A stretch of 7,724 nt of DNA, taken from positions 1 through 7,724 of the forward strand of contig JAKLHU010000089.1 in the NCBI GenBank assembly GCA_022709995.1, written 5' to 3'. The position numbers and the translations under genes were made by a program. The DNA is from Verrucomicrobiota bacterium. GTDB lineage: Bacteria > Verrucomicrobiota > Lentisphaeria > Oligosphaerales > Oligosphaeraceae. Shown here piece after piece: positions 1-6,681 of this stretch. How positions within the stretch are numbered: the stretch's first letter is position 1; every line of letters starts with the position of its first letter. The notes beneath the pieces were generated by a model that saw nothing but the letters and a program-made list of their open reading frames with translations, searched no databases and was not told where the DNA came from.

Positions 1-1277
1 GGGCGCGGCATGGCCTGGCCGAGCCGTATATCCTGTATGTCGCCCGCCTTGAGCATCCGGGCAAGAATCACCTTCGCCTGCTGCAGGCCTACGAGCAGCT
101 CCCGGCCGACCTGCGCCGGCAGTATGCCCTCGTCCTCGGCGGCGCGGCCTGGCCCGGCGCCGAAGCGATCACCGGCTATGCCCAGGCCTCCCCCTGCCGC
201 GACCGCATCCGCTTTCTCGGCTTTGTGCCGTCGGCGGACCTGCCCGCCCTGTATCACGGCGCCGCGCTCTATGTCTTCCCGTCCCTCTATGAGGGCTTCG
301 GCCTCTCCGTGCCGGAGGCCATGGCCTGCGGCACCGTGGTCGCCTGCTCGGCCAATTCGTCCCTCGGCGAAATCGCCGGCGACGCCGCCATCACCTTTGA
401 CCCGGAATCCGTTCCGGCCCTGGCCGCGGCCATGCTCCGCGGCCTGACCGACGACGACGAGCGCCGCCAGCGGCGCGAACGCGGCTTCCGGCGCGCCCTG
501 GACTTCGACTGGGACCGCCATGCCGCCGGACTCGTCGAGCTGGGCCTGAACCCATGGCGCCGCCGCCATCGCCTGCTCGGCATCACCTACGACAACGTCA
601 GCATGGCGGAAGCCCTCGACTACATCTTCAGCTCCCTGCGCAACCGGCAGCGCCGCCAAATCGCCTTTGTCAACGCCGATTGCTTCAACAAGGGCTTCGC
701 CAACCCGGCGTACCGCGAGCTGCTGACGCATTTCGACCAGGTCTATCCCGACGGCTCCGGCGTCGCCCTGGCCGGGCGGCTGCTGGGCCAGCCGGTCAAA
801 GCCAACGTCAACGGCACCGACATGCTGCCGCTGCTGGCGGATACAGCCGCCCGGGAGGGATTCTCGCTGTATCTGCTCGGCGCCAAGCCCGGCGTGGCCG
901 AAAAAATGCGCGCCAATCTGATCGAGCGCTTTCCCGGCCTCCGCGTCGTCGGCTGCCGCGACGGCTATCACCTGGAGCACCTTGAGGATGACATCAACCA
1001 GGTCCGACCCGACCTGCTACTGGTCGCCCTGGGCGTGCCGCTGCAGGAGCAGTTCATCGTCGGCCACTTTGCGTCAATCCAGGCCGGGGTGATGCTCGGC
1101 GTCGGCGGTTTGTTCGACTTTTATTCCGGCAACATCCCGCGCGCGCCGCGCTGGCTGCGGCGCCTGGGCCTGGAGTGGACGTTCCGCCTGGCCATGGAGC
1201 CGCGCCGCATGTTCCGCCGCTACATCCTCGGCAATCCGCTCTTCCTCTGGCGCGTCCTCCGGCATGGCCGGAGGTAA
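1..1277 (+). CDS. Fused glycosyltransferase, GT4 (C-terminal half) plus WecG/TagA/CpsF GT26 domain; 5' partial
   Basis: The reading frame is open from base 3, so the true start lies left of the window; 424 residues are visible. Residues 1 to about 180 are the C-terminal Rossmann half of a GT-B, GT4-type glycosyltransferase. An early VARLEHPGKN segment resembles the nucleotide-sugar-binding region, and YEGFGLSVPEAMACG gives the GT4 E-x7-E signature (E97, E105). From about residue 191 a complete WecG/TagA/CpsF (GT26) domain follows: VNADC (223-227), PDGSG with the likely catalytic base D250, NVNGTDM (268-274), GVPLQE with Q348, and an Arg-rich C-terminal segment (about 379-412). In TagA, a comparable C-terminal appendage contacts the membrane. 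GT26 enzymes move N-acetylmannosamine-type sugars onto undecaprenyl-linked acceptors; the GT4 half would add another sugar. A role in envelope or exopolysaccharide assembly at the inner membrane face is inferred. A GTG at 225 opens a shorter ORF, but the upstream frame is clearly GT4 protein, so it is not the start. Confidence 0.9.
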   Translation, partial: ARHGLAEPYILYVARLEHPGKNHLRLLQAYEQLPADLRRQYALVLGGAAWPGAEAITGYAQASPCRDRIRFLGFVPSADLPALYHGAALYVFPSLYEGFGLSVPEAMACGTVVACSANSSLGEIAGDAAITFDPESVPALAAAMLRGLTDDDERRQRRERGFRRALDFDWDRHAAGLVELGLNPWRRRHRLLGITYDNVSMAEALDYIFSSLRNRQRRQIAFVNADCFNKGFANPAYRELLTHFDQVYPDGSGVALAGRLLGQPVKANVNGTDMLPLLADTAAREGFSLYLLGAKPGVAEKMRANLIERFPGLRVVGCRDGYHLEHLEDDINQVRPDLLLVALGVPLQEQFIVGHFASIQAGVMLGVGGLFDFYSGNIPRAPRWLRRLGLEWTFRLAMEPRRMFRRYILGNPLFLWRVLRHGRR

Positions 1278-1280
1278 GCT

Positions 1281-1349
1281 GAACCACAGATGGACACGTG
1301 AACTACAGATGGACACGTGAACCACCGATGGACACCGATAAACACAGAT
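1281..1349 (+). repeat. Tandem 19-bp repeats of the HRWTPINTD-type intergenic family
   Basis: Three head-to-tail units start at 1281, 1300 and 1319: GAACCACAGATGGACACGT, GAACTACAGATGGACACGT, and GAACCACCGATGGACACCG. The last runs on into ATAAACACAGAT. The array starts 3 bp after the stop of the glycosyltransferase gene. In one frame the third unit reads HRWTPINTD, a peptide often mis-annotated as protein in PVC-group genomes (from memory). I treat it as non-coding repeat. Confidence 0.8.
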
Positions 1350-1491
1350 AGTAAAAAAAAGCCCATCGATCGGGGCAGGTTCCGTGCATTTGAAATCAGG
1401 ATAAGCCCGGTGTGCAGTCCGGTTATTCATGCAATCCGATACGTTTCTTCCCTTGCTTTCATCGGTGTTTATCGGAGTCCATCGGTGGTTC
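1319..1491. repeat. Inverted repeat, 31-bp arms around a 111-bp loop
   Basis: The left arm at 1319-1349 and the reverse complement of 1461-1491 match at 29 of 31 positions by hand alignment. The arms are copies of the same repeat family as the tandem units to the left. A transcript through the region could fold into a long stem. The loop (1350-1460) contains a T8-type terminator reading leftward and no credible gene. Confidence 0.75.
1353..1376 (-). terminator. Candidate rho-independent terminator for the leftward operon
   Basis: On the minus strand, a GCCC stem (1376-1373), an 8-nt loop CGATCGAT, and GGGC (1364-1361) are followed directly by eight T residues (1360-1353). The stem is only 4 bp, which is weak, but the T tract is the longest in the window. 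It lies about 180 bp past the stop of the URO-D-like gene and in the right orientation to end the epimerase/URO-D-like transcript. Confidence 0.5.
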
Positions 1492-1502
1492 TCTCCTGAT
1501 TG

Positions 1503-1523
1503 TGAATCACCGACGCACACCGA
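1503..1523 (+). repeat. Degenerate direct copy of the intergenic repeat
   Basis: GAATCACCGACGCACACCGAT matches 18 of 21 bases of the unit at 1319-1339. It follows the inverted arm by about 11 bp and ends about 33 bp before the stop of the convergent URO-D-like gene. Confidence 0.6.
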
Positions 1524-1556
1524 TGTCGCTTACAGAGCCCATCGTTCCGGGTGGAT

Positions 1557-2654
1557 TCACCCGTTTGGGGCCAGCCGGGCGATGTCGTTCCTGGTGGCAT
1601 TGGCGGCGAACATCGTTTCCACGTCCCGGCCGGCGTCGGCAAAGGCGGCGACTTTGCGGACCATCGCCGGCGTGCACATGCCGTGGCAGACGTGGCAGAC
1701 CACCTGCGAAGCGCCGGCCCCAACCGCGGCGAAAACCCACTGGCGCACCTCCGCCGCGGTCATGACCATGAATTGGAAATTGAACAGATGCCAGCTAAAC
1801 GGCACCCGGCAATGCGACGCGATCAGCTCGGGGGCGAGGGTCGGAGACACGGAGGGGTCATAACTGACGATCCCGAGCTTCTCCAGATACGGCAGATGCG
1901 GCACGGTCAAATTTTCAATATGACAGGAGCGGTTGCCGGTGCAGATGGCATCGAACCAGCGTTCATGAAAAGGCACGACAAAACGGTCCCAGAGCCCTGG
2001 ATTGAGCATCGCGGCCAGATCATCGGCAATGCCGCCGGCCGCCGGCAGCGCCTCCGAAAAGTCGTTGCGGACGACCTGCCGGACGCAACGGCCATAGCTG
2101 ACGGCGCTGTCCACCAGGCGGCCGAGAAATTCCTCGGTCTTTTCCGGCTGATCGTAGAAGTCGTAGAAAAAACCGTCGCGGCGGAGTGCATAGGCAGTGG
2201 TCAGGGGACCCTCGGATTTGAAGGCGAAACCGACCGGTTCGCCGGGGAACGCCTTGACCATCTGACGGTAATAGTCAAGATAGAACGGGAACATGCCGCC
2301 GCGGGCGAAGTCGCGCTCCTGGCTGACGACGCGGAGGCCGTCGTCGAGGGTCGGGCACAGCGTCTCCAGATTGACTTCGCCGTCCTCGGGAAACACCAGC
2401 TCGGCGCCCAGGGTGTTGACATGGCCGTAGCTGACCGGCGCCGTGATGATTCCGGGCAGGGCCACGGGCAGATCGCCGTAGGCCGCGCGCAACAGCGGCC
2501 TCCCCCGCCGGTACAGCTCGATGCCGGCCTCCGGCTGCAAAAACATGTCGCGGATTTTGATGCCCGTGATGTCCAGCAACGCCAGGTAGGTGGAGGTGAT
2601 TCTCCAGCGAAAAGGCGTCTGCTCCCGCAACTGCGCATAGTCGGGTCGATGCAT
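1557..2654 (-). CDS. Uroporphyrinogen decarboxylase-superfamily protein, probably not haem biosynthesis
   Basis: 365 residues, close to URO-D family length. The middle has a typical URO-D family block: GGIADDLAAMLNP (208-219) followed by FVVPFHERWFDAI (225-237), then CHIEN (244-248) and a Cys/His-rich CHVCHGMC (320-327). The fold is a TIM barrel; relatives include true URO-D and corrinoid-dependent methyltransferases (MtaA/MtbA type), which bind zinc through His-x-Cys...Cys. Here the corresponding stretch reads His-x-Glu (H245, E247), so the metal site, if present, differs. Substrate unknown; methyl transfer is a guess from the family. The frame is open to 2843, but that extension overlaps the upstream epimerase-like gene and is Arg-rich and low-complexity. 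The ATG at 2654 has AGGAG 6 bp upstream and was chosen. It lies 82 bp downstream of the epimerase-like gene, probably in one operon. Confidence 0.85.
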   Translation of the reverse strand: MHRPDYAQLREQTPFRWRITSTYLALLDITGIKIRDMFLQPEAGIELYRRGRPLLRAAYGDLPVALPGIITAPVSYGHVNTLGAELVFPEDGEVNLETLCPTLDDGLRVVSQERDFARGGMFPFYLDYYRQMVKAFPGEPVGFAFKSEGPLTTAYALRRDGFFYDFYDQPEKTEEFLGRLVDSAVSYGRCVRQVVRNDFSEALPAAGGIADDLAAMLNPGLWDRFVVPFHERWFDAICTGNRSCHIENLTVPHLPYLEKLGIVSYDPSVSPTLAPELIASHCRVPFSWHLFNFQFMVMTAAEVRQWVFAAVGAGASQVVCHVCHGMCTPAMVRKVAAFADAGRDVETMFAANATRNDIARLAPNG

Positions 2655-2660
2655 GGTTTT

Positions 2661-2665
2661 CTCCT
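2661..2665 (-). promoter_or_regulatory. Ribosome binding site fixing the URO-D-like start
   Basis: AGGAG on the minus strand, with 6 bases before the ATG at 2654. It decides for this start over the longer open frame reaching 2843, which would run into the end of the upstream gene. Confidence 0.75.
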
Positions 2666-2736
2666 GCTGAACAAGGCTGCCGCGGAACACCTTCGGCGGG
2701 GTCGTCCCAGCCGGCCGAACCGGGGCGCGGAGGCGT

Positions 2737-3672
2737 TCACAGCAGGCCGCTGTCGAGGCACCATTGCAGGGCCTCGACCAGGCCCTGCGGCGCCGTTTTC
2801 CGAGGCGCGTAGCCAAGCATTCTTTCCGCCTTGCTGATGTCAAGGCACATATGCTCCAGGAGGAAGTCGAGGCGGTTTTTCCAGGTCACTTCCGGGTAGA
2901 TGCGCATCAATTCCGCCGGCGGCACGCTGGCGACCTCGGAGGTGCTGCCCAGGAAGTCCATGGCGGTCTTCAGATAGGCGCCCAGGGTGATGGCGCGCTG
3001 GCAGGAAATGATGAAGATTTCCCCGCGGACGGCTTCCGGCTTGGCCAGGCCGAGGACAAAGGCCGAGGCCAGGTCCCAATTGTATCCCGACTGCACCAGG
3101 ATGTGCTCGCAGGCCGGTATGCTGATCGGCTCGCCGGCCTTGAGACGACGGTAGAAATTGATGTCGCGGGAACCCCACAGCTCCAACGGCACCCGCCCCG
3201 GGCCGATGATGTTGGTGGGCCGGAAAATGGTGATCGGGAAGCCGTCCTGCGCATAACGGTCCAGGGCGGCCTGGTCGCGGCAGCACTGCGGATAGAAGTT
3301 GACTGGCGTCTGCTCGCGCCAGGGATGAAGCTCGTCCGCCGGAAAATACAGCAAAGGCACGAAGGTCCCCGTCGAACTGCAGAAAAAGACGTTCTCGGCG
3401 GCCGGCAAATGCTGCTGGATCAGGTCGATGCTGCCGAGGCTCGGCACCGAGTCGATGACGGCGTCGTAGTGCAGGCGCCGGCCCAGGGAGCGCATGAATT
3501 CGGCGTCGTTCTTGTCGCCATGAATCATCTCGACGCCGGCAAGGTCCACCATGTCGCGCCGATTCTGCCCGCGGGTGACGCCGTAGACCTGGTGGCCGGC
3601 GTCGACGGCCAGGCGAGCAATGCGGCCGCCGATCTCCCCCGACGCGCCAAAGACAATCACTTTTCTTGCCAT
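2737..3672 (-). CDS. NAD(P)-dependent epimerase/dehydratase-like protein, CSP41-like atypical SDR
   Basis: 311 residues, usual length for an extended or atypical SDR. The N-terminal Rossmann fold carries GASGEIGG (9-16), matching GxxGxxG, and R34 after beta-2 hints at NADP. SSTGTF (99-104) sits at the usual Ser/Thr position, followed by FRPTNIIGPG (150-159), and the C-terminal part continues with NWDLASAFVLGLA (198-210). This layout resembles the CSP41-like branch of atypical SDRs. The normal YxxxK motif is changed: Y127 is present but the Lys position is C131 (YPQCCR), so classical sugar-epimerase chemistry is doubtful. The substrate is unknown. The ATG at 3672 was chosen because the Rossmann motif starts just after it and GAGAGGGA lies about 10 bp upstream. 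The frame continues open to 3777, but a promoter-like box lies there. It is the first gene of a leftward pair with the URO-D-like gene. Confidence 0.85.
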   Translation of the reverse strand: MARKVIVFGASGEIGGRIARLAVDAGHQVYGVTRGQNRRDMVDLAGVEMIHGDKNDAEFMRSLGRRLHYDAVIDSVPSLGSIDLIQQHLPAAENVFFCSSTGTFVPLLYFPADELHPWREQTPVNFYPQCCRDQAALDRYAQDGFPITIFRPTNIIGPGRVPLELWGSRDINFYRRLKAGEPISIPACEHILVQSGYNWDLASAFVLGLAKPEAVRGEIFIISCQRAITLGAYLKTAMDFLGSTSEVASVPPAELMRIYPEVTWKNRLDFLLEHMCLDISKAERMLGYAPRKTAPQGLVEALQWCLDSGLL

Positions 3673-3776
3673 GATGATAATTTCCCTCTCGACAGATGAA
3701 CGGGTTCCGCCGACACCACGGAGCGCTCGGCCGCCCGGCGGCCAGAAGCCGGCGCCGGCAAGCGGCAGCAAGGGCA

Positions 3777-3782
3777 TTTATA
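3777..3782 (-). promoter_or_regulatory. Possible -10 box for the leftward operon
   Basis: TATAAA on the minus strand inside an AT-rich patch of an otherwise GC-rich region. It would give a leader of roughly 95-100 nt before the ATG at 3672. I see no good -35 hexamer at 16-18 bp; TTTGGC is the nearest candidate. It fits the shorter start of the epimerase-like gene. Confidence 0.35.
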
Positions 3783-3836
3783 CTTTACCGCCCGGCCGGC
3801 CAAATGCAACTCCATAAAAGAGACGTGACTAATTGA

Positions 3837-3842
3837 TATAAT
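3837..3842 (+). promoter_or_regulatory. Probable -10 box for alaS
   Basis: A perfect TATAAT in an AT-rich stretch between two GC-rich genes, about 65 bp before the alaS start. The position 17 bp upstream reads ATAAAA, which is a poor -35. TTGATA (3833-3838) overlaps the box and could instead be a -35, but no well-spaced -10 follows it. Divergent from the leftward promoter candidate. Confidence 0.45.
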
Positions 3843-3906
3843 GGTGTAAATTATGTCTTTTACTATTTTTCCGAACCAGCAGAATCAGCTTTCGAGGTGA
3901 AGGAAC

Positions 3907-5691
3907 ATGATCAAAGCGATGACGGCGGCCGTGCTGCGGCGCAAGTTTATTGACTTTTTCAAACGCCACGGCCATGCGGAAATCAAGAGCGCGCCGCTGG
4001 TCCCGGAAAACGACCCGACCTGCCTGTTCACGACGGCCGGCATGCATCCCCTGGTGCCGTTCCTGCTGGGCGAAAAACACCCGGCGGGCCAGCGCCTGAC
4101 CGACGTGCAGAAATGCCTCCGCACCGGCGACATCGACGAGGTCGGCGACCCGTTCCACCTGACCTTCTTCGAAATGCTCGGCAACTGGTCCCTGGGCGAC
4201 TATTTCAAGGCCGAAGCCATTGCCATGAGCTACGAATTCCTGACGGCGGAGCTCGGCTTCGGACCGGAACAAATCAAGGTCACCTGCTTTGCCGGCGACG
4301 AAAACTCGCCGCGCGACAACGAGGCGGCCGCCTACTGGCGCCAACACGGCATCCCGGAACAGAACATCACTTTTTTAGGCAAAAAGGACAACTGGTGGGG
4401 CCCGGCCGGCCAGACCGGACCCTGCGGCCCGGACACCGAAATGTTCGTCCCCCTCGACCGCCCCGACTGCGGCCCCGACTGCGGCCCGGCCTGCGGCTGC
4501 GGCAAATGGGTCGAAATCTGGAACGACGTCTTCATGCAATACAACAAGACGGCCGACGGTCAGTACGTCCCGCTCGAAAAGCCGAACGTCGACACCGGCA
4601 TGGGCGTCGAACGGGTGACGGCCTTCATGCAAGGCGTGCGCAGCGCCTACGAGACCGAGCTGTTCCGGGGCATCTTCGCCAAGATCATGGCACTGGCCGG
4701 CAACCCCGAGGCCAACCACACCAGCCGCAGCGCCCGCATCGTGGCCGAGCACCTGCGCGCCTCGACCTTCCTGATCGGCGACGGAGTCAAGCCCAGCAAC
4801 GTCGACCAGGGCTATGTCCTGCGCCGCCTCATCCGCCGGGCCATCCGCGAAGCGCGCAAGCTCGGCATCACCGAAATGTTCACCACCAGCGTCGCCGACG
4901 TCGTCATCGCGGAATACGGCGACGTCTACCAGGAACTGCGCCAGAACGCGGACTTCATCCGCGATGAACTCCGCCGCGAAGAAGACCAGTTCGGCAAGAC
5001 CCTCGAAAACGGCACCCGCGAATTCAACAAGCTGGTGGACAAATTCCCGCCGCACCTGGAAAACAAGGTCATCAGCGGCCGCAAGGCGTTCAACCTCTAC
5101 GAGACCTACGGCTTTCCCCTCGAACTCACCCAGGAAATGGCGGCCGAACGCGGCTTCACGGTCGACGAGAAGGGCTTCCAGGAAGAATACGCCAAACACC
5201 AGGAGCTGTCCCGCGCCGGCGCCATGCAGAAATTCAAGGGCGGCCTGGCCGACCAGTCCGACCGCACCGCGGCCCTGCACACGGCGACCCATCTCCTGCA
5301 CAAGGCCCTGCGCACCGTCCTCAACGAGAATGTCGCCCAGGCCGGCTCCAACATCACCGCCGAACGACTGCGCTTCGACTTCACCTATGAGGACAAGATG
5401 ACGCCGGAGCAGATCGCCCAGGCGGAGGCGATCGTCAATGCCCAGATCAGCCGCGACCTGCCCGTGACCTGCGAGGAAATGTCGCTGGAAGAAGCCAAGA
5501 AACGCGGCGCCATCGGCCTGTTCGAATCAAAATACGGCGAGGTCGTCAAACTCTATACCATCGGCGACTTTTCCATGGAAATCTGCGGCGGGCCGCATGC
5601 GCCGCGGACCGGCGGCATGGGCCATTTCCGGATTTTGAAGGAGGAGAGTTCCAGCCGCGGCGTCCGCCGCATCAAGGCCGTCCTCGAATAG
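3907..5691 (+). CDS. alaS: Alanyl-tRNA synthetase, short form without beta-barrel and C-Ala domains
   Basis: Charges tRNA-Ala with alanine in the cytoplasm. 594 residues against about 870-880 for the usual bacterial enzyme. Domains: class II catalytic core (1 to about 240) with motif 2 FFEMLGNWSLGDYFK (87-101) and motif 3 GMGVERV (231-237); helical tRNA-recognition region (about 250-440) with QGYVLRRLIRRA (301-312); then directly an editing (SAD) domain with HTATH (H458, H462) and CGGPH (C560, H564), the four zinc ligands expected for clearing mischarged Ser/Gly. The beta-barrel part normally between helical and editing domains is absent, as is the C-terminal C-Ala/DHHA1 domain. The protein ends naturally (stop at 5689-5691, no homologous sequence after). 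Spirochaetes such as Borrelia have a similarly short enzyme (from memory). A four-Cys cluster (C188, C192, C196, C198) lies in the core. Start: ATG with GAGGTGA 6 bp upstream; an in-frame ATG also lies at 3919. Confidence 0.97.
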   Translation: MIKAMTAAVLRRKFIDFFKRHGHAEIKSAPLVPENDPTCLFTTAGMHPLVPFLLGEKHPAGQRLTDVQKCLRTGDIDEVGDPFHLTFFEMLGNWSLGDYFKAEAIAMSYEFLTAELGFGPEQIKVTCFAGDENSPRDNEAAAYWRQHGIPEQNITFLGKKDNWWGPAGQTGPCGPDTEMFVPLDRPDCGPDCGPACGCGKWVEIWNDVFMQYNKTADGQYVPLEKPNVDTGMGVERVTAFMQGVRSAYETELFRGIFAKIMALAGNPEANHTSRSARIVAEHLRASTFLIGDGVKPSNVDQGYVLRRLIRRAIREARKLGITEMFTTSVADVVIAEYGDVYQELRQNADFIRDELRREEDQFGKTLENGTREFNKLVDKFPPHLENKVISGRKAFNLYETYGFPLELTQEMAAERGFTVDEKGFQEEYAKHQELSRAGAMQKFKGGLADQSDRTAALHTATHLLHKALRTVLNENVAQAGSNITAERLRFDFTYEDKMTPEQIAQAEAIVNAQISRDLPVTCEEMSLEEAKKRGAIGLFESKYGEVVKLYTIGDFSMEICGGPHAPRTGGMGHFRILKEESSSRGVRRIKAVLE

Positions 5692-5702
5692 ACCTCCCAA
5701 GC

Positions 5703-5718
5703 CGCCGTTTCGACGGCG
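5703..5718 (+). other. Short hairpin after alaS, not a clear terminator
   Basis: CGCCGT-TTCG-ACGGCG forms a perfect 6-bp stem with a TTCG loop 11 bp after the alaS stop. It is followed by CCCCCGCCGCGG, not a T tract, so intrinsic termination is doubtful and read-through into the SDR gene is possible. Confidence 0.4.
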
Positions 5719-5790
5719 CCCCCGCCGCGGGGATGATTTCCCAGCCTTTCCGACGCCCCGAAGAATCCCGCAAACCAGAGGAGAAAGAAC

Positions 5791-6648
5791 ATGTCAGTAC
5801 CATTCAAAGTTGATTTGGCAGGCAAGGTCGCCGTCGTCACGGGCGGCGGCGGCATTTTGTGCAGCGTCATGGCCGAAGCGCTGGCCGAATGCGGCGCCAA
5901 AGTCGCCATTCTCGACCTGCGCAAGGAAGCGGCCGACCAGGTGGCGGCGGCGATCAAGGCCAAGGGCGGCGCCGCCATGGGCGTGGCCTGCAACGTGCTG
6001 GAACGCGCCAGCATCGAGACGGCGGAAAAGGAAGTGCGCGCGGCCTACGGCCCGTGCGACATCCTGATCAACGGCGCCGGCGGCAACAACCCCAAGGGCA
6101 CGACCTCCAACGAACAGATGAGCAAGGCCGACTTGACCAACACCAACCCCGATATCAAGACGTTCTTCGACCTCGACCCCAAGGGCATCGAATTCGTCTT
6201 CAACCTGAATTTCCTCGGCTCGCTGCTGCCGACCCAGGTGTTTTCGCGGGCGATGGCCGAAAACGGCCGGGGCGTCATCATCAACATCTCCTCCATGAAC
6301 GCGTTCAAGCCCCTGACCAAGATCCCGGCTTACAGCGCCGCCAAAGCCGCCGTCAGCAACTTCACCCAGTGGCTGGCCGTGCACATGGCGCCGATGGGCA
6401 TCCGCGTCAACGCCATCGCCCCCGGCTTCTTCCTCACCGACCAGAACCGCGCCCTGCTCACCACCCCGGACGGCGGCCTGACGCCGCGTTCGCATAAGAT
6501 CCTGAATCACACGCCGATGGCGAAGTTCGGCGAACCGGCCGACCTGCTGGGCGCCCTGCTCTGGCTGACCAGCGACAAGGCCGCCGGCTTCGTGACCGGC
6601 ACCGTCATTCCGATTGACGGCGGCTTCAGCGCCTATTCCGGCGTCTAA
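5791..6648 (+). CDS. SDR-family oxidoreductase, probable D-mannonate oxidoreductase (fructuronate reductase)
   Basis: 285 residues, classical SDR length. The NAD(P) loop TGGGGIL (17-23) is one residue shorter than TGxxxGIG, as I recall for the UxuB/YjmF-type SDRs of Gram-positive bacteria. Also visible are NGAGG (94-98), the catalytic Ser in NISSMN (S167/S168), YSAAK (Y181, K185), and the long insert with GNNPKGTTSNEQ and KTFFDLDPKG (98-132) typical of that group. The C-terminus IDGGFSAYSGV also fits. The expected reaction is D-fructuronate + NAD(P)H to D-mannonate in glucuronate catabolism; other 2-keto or uronic acid substrates are possible. The start ATG has AGAGGAGA about 6 bp upstream. 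The gap to alaS is 99 bp, so co-transcription is possible but functionally unexpected. No UxuA or UxaC is visible in the window, so the pathway is not demonstrated here. Confidence 0.8.
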   Translation: MSVPFKVDLAGKVAVVTGGGGILCSVMAEALAECGAKVAILDLRKEAADQVAAAIKAKGGAAMGVACNVLERASIETAEKEVRAAYGPCDILINGAGGNNPKGTTSNEQMSKADLTNTNPDIKTFFDLDPKGIEFVFNLNFLGSLLPTQVFSRAMAENGRGVIINISSMNAFKPLTKIPAYSAAKAAVSNFTQWLAVHMAPMGIRVNAIAPGFFLTDQNRALLTTPDGGLTPRSHKILNHTPMAKFGEPADLLGALLWLTSDKAAGFVTGTVIPIDGGFSAYSGV

Positions 6649-6681
6649 ACCCGGGACCCGAACCCCAGAACCAAGGACGCA

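Noticed and set aside
1074..1520. 148-aa minus-strand ORF and small plus-strand ORFs containing HRWTPINTD-like peptides
   Set aside because: These translations come from the intergenic repeats and the antisense of the glycosyltransferase gene. They have no good ribosome site and the peptide recurs because the DNA repeats.
1278..1556. CRISPR array (short direct repeats near 1281-1349)
   Set aside because: The units are adjacent 19-mers with no unique spacers between them, and no cas genes are present.
1548..1563. CGGGTG-GATT-CACCCG hairpin spanning the URO-D-like stop codon
   Set aside because: A perfect 6-bp stem, but it overlaps the stop codon and has no T tract on either strand, so termination is not supported.
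1551..2837. 428-aa plus-strand open frame opposite the URO-D-like gene
   Set aside because: It is the antisense shadow of a GC-rich real gene. The translation has no recognisable family pattern, while the minus-strand product has clear URO-D motifs.
2655..2843. N-terminal 63-residue extension of the URO-D-like frame
   Set aside because: It overlaps the end of the upstream gene, is Arg-rich without family similarity, and the internal ATG at 2654 has a well-placed AGGAG.
2764..3699. 311-aa plus-strand open frame opposite the epimerase-like gene
   Set aside because: Antisense shadow; the minus strand carries a coherent Rossmann fold and GxxGxxG motif.
3748..3759. GCCGGCGCCGGC 12-bp palindrome in the leader region of the epimerase-like gene
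   Set aside because: Expected by chance in GC-rich sequence of this composition; no spacing or partner suggests an operator.
3673..3777. 35-residue N-terminal extension of the epimerase-like frame
   Set aside because: It would begin at the minus-strand TATAAA box; the Rossmann motif begins right after the internal ATG, which has its own purine-rich ribosome site.
4375..5301. Long minus-strand open frame opposite alaS
   Set aside because: The alaS frame has all catalytic and editing motifs across the same bases. The antisense frame is Val/Ala-rich without family signal.
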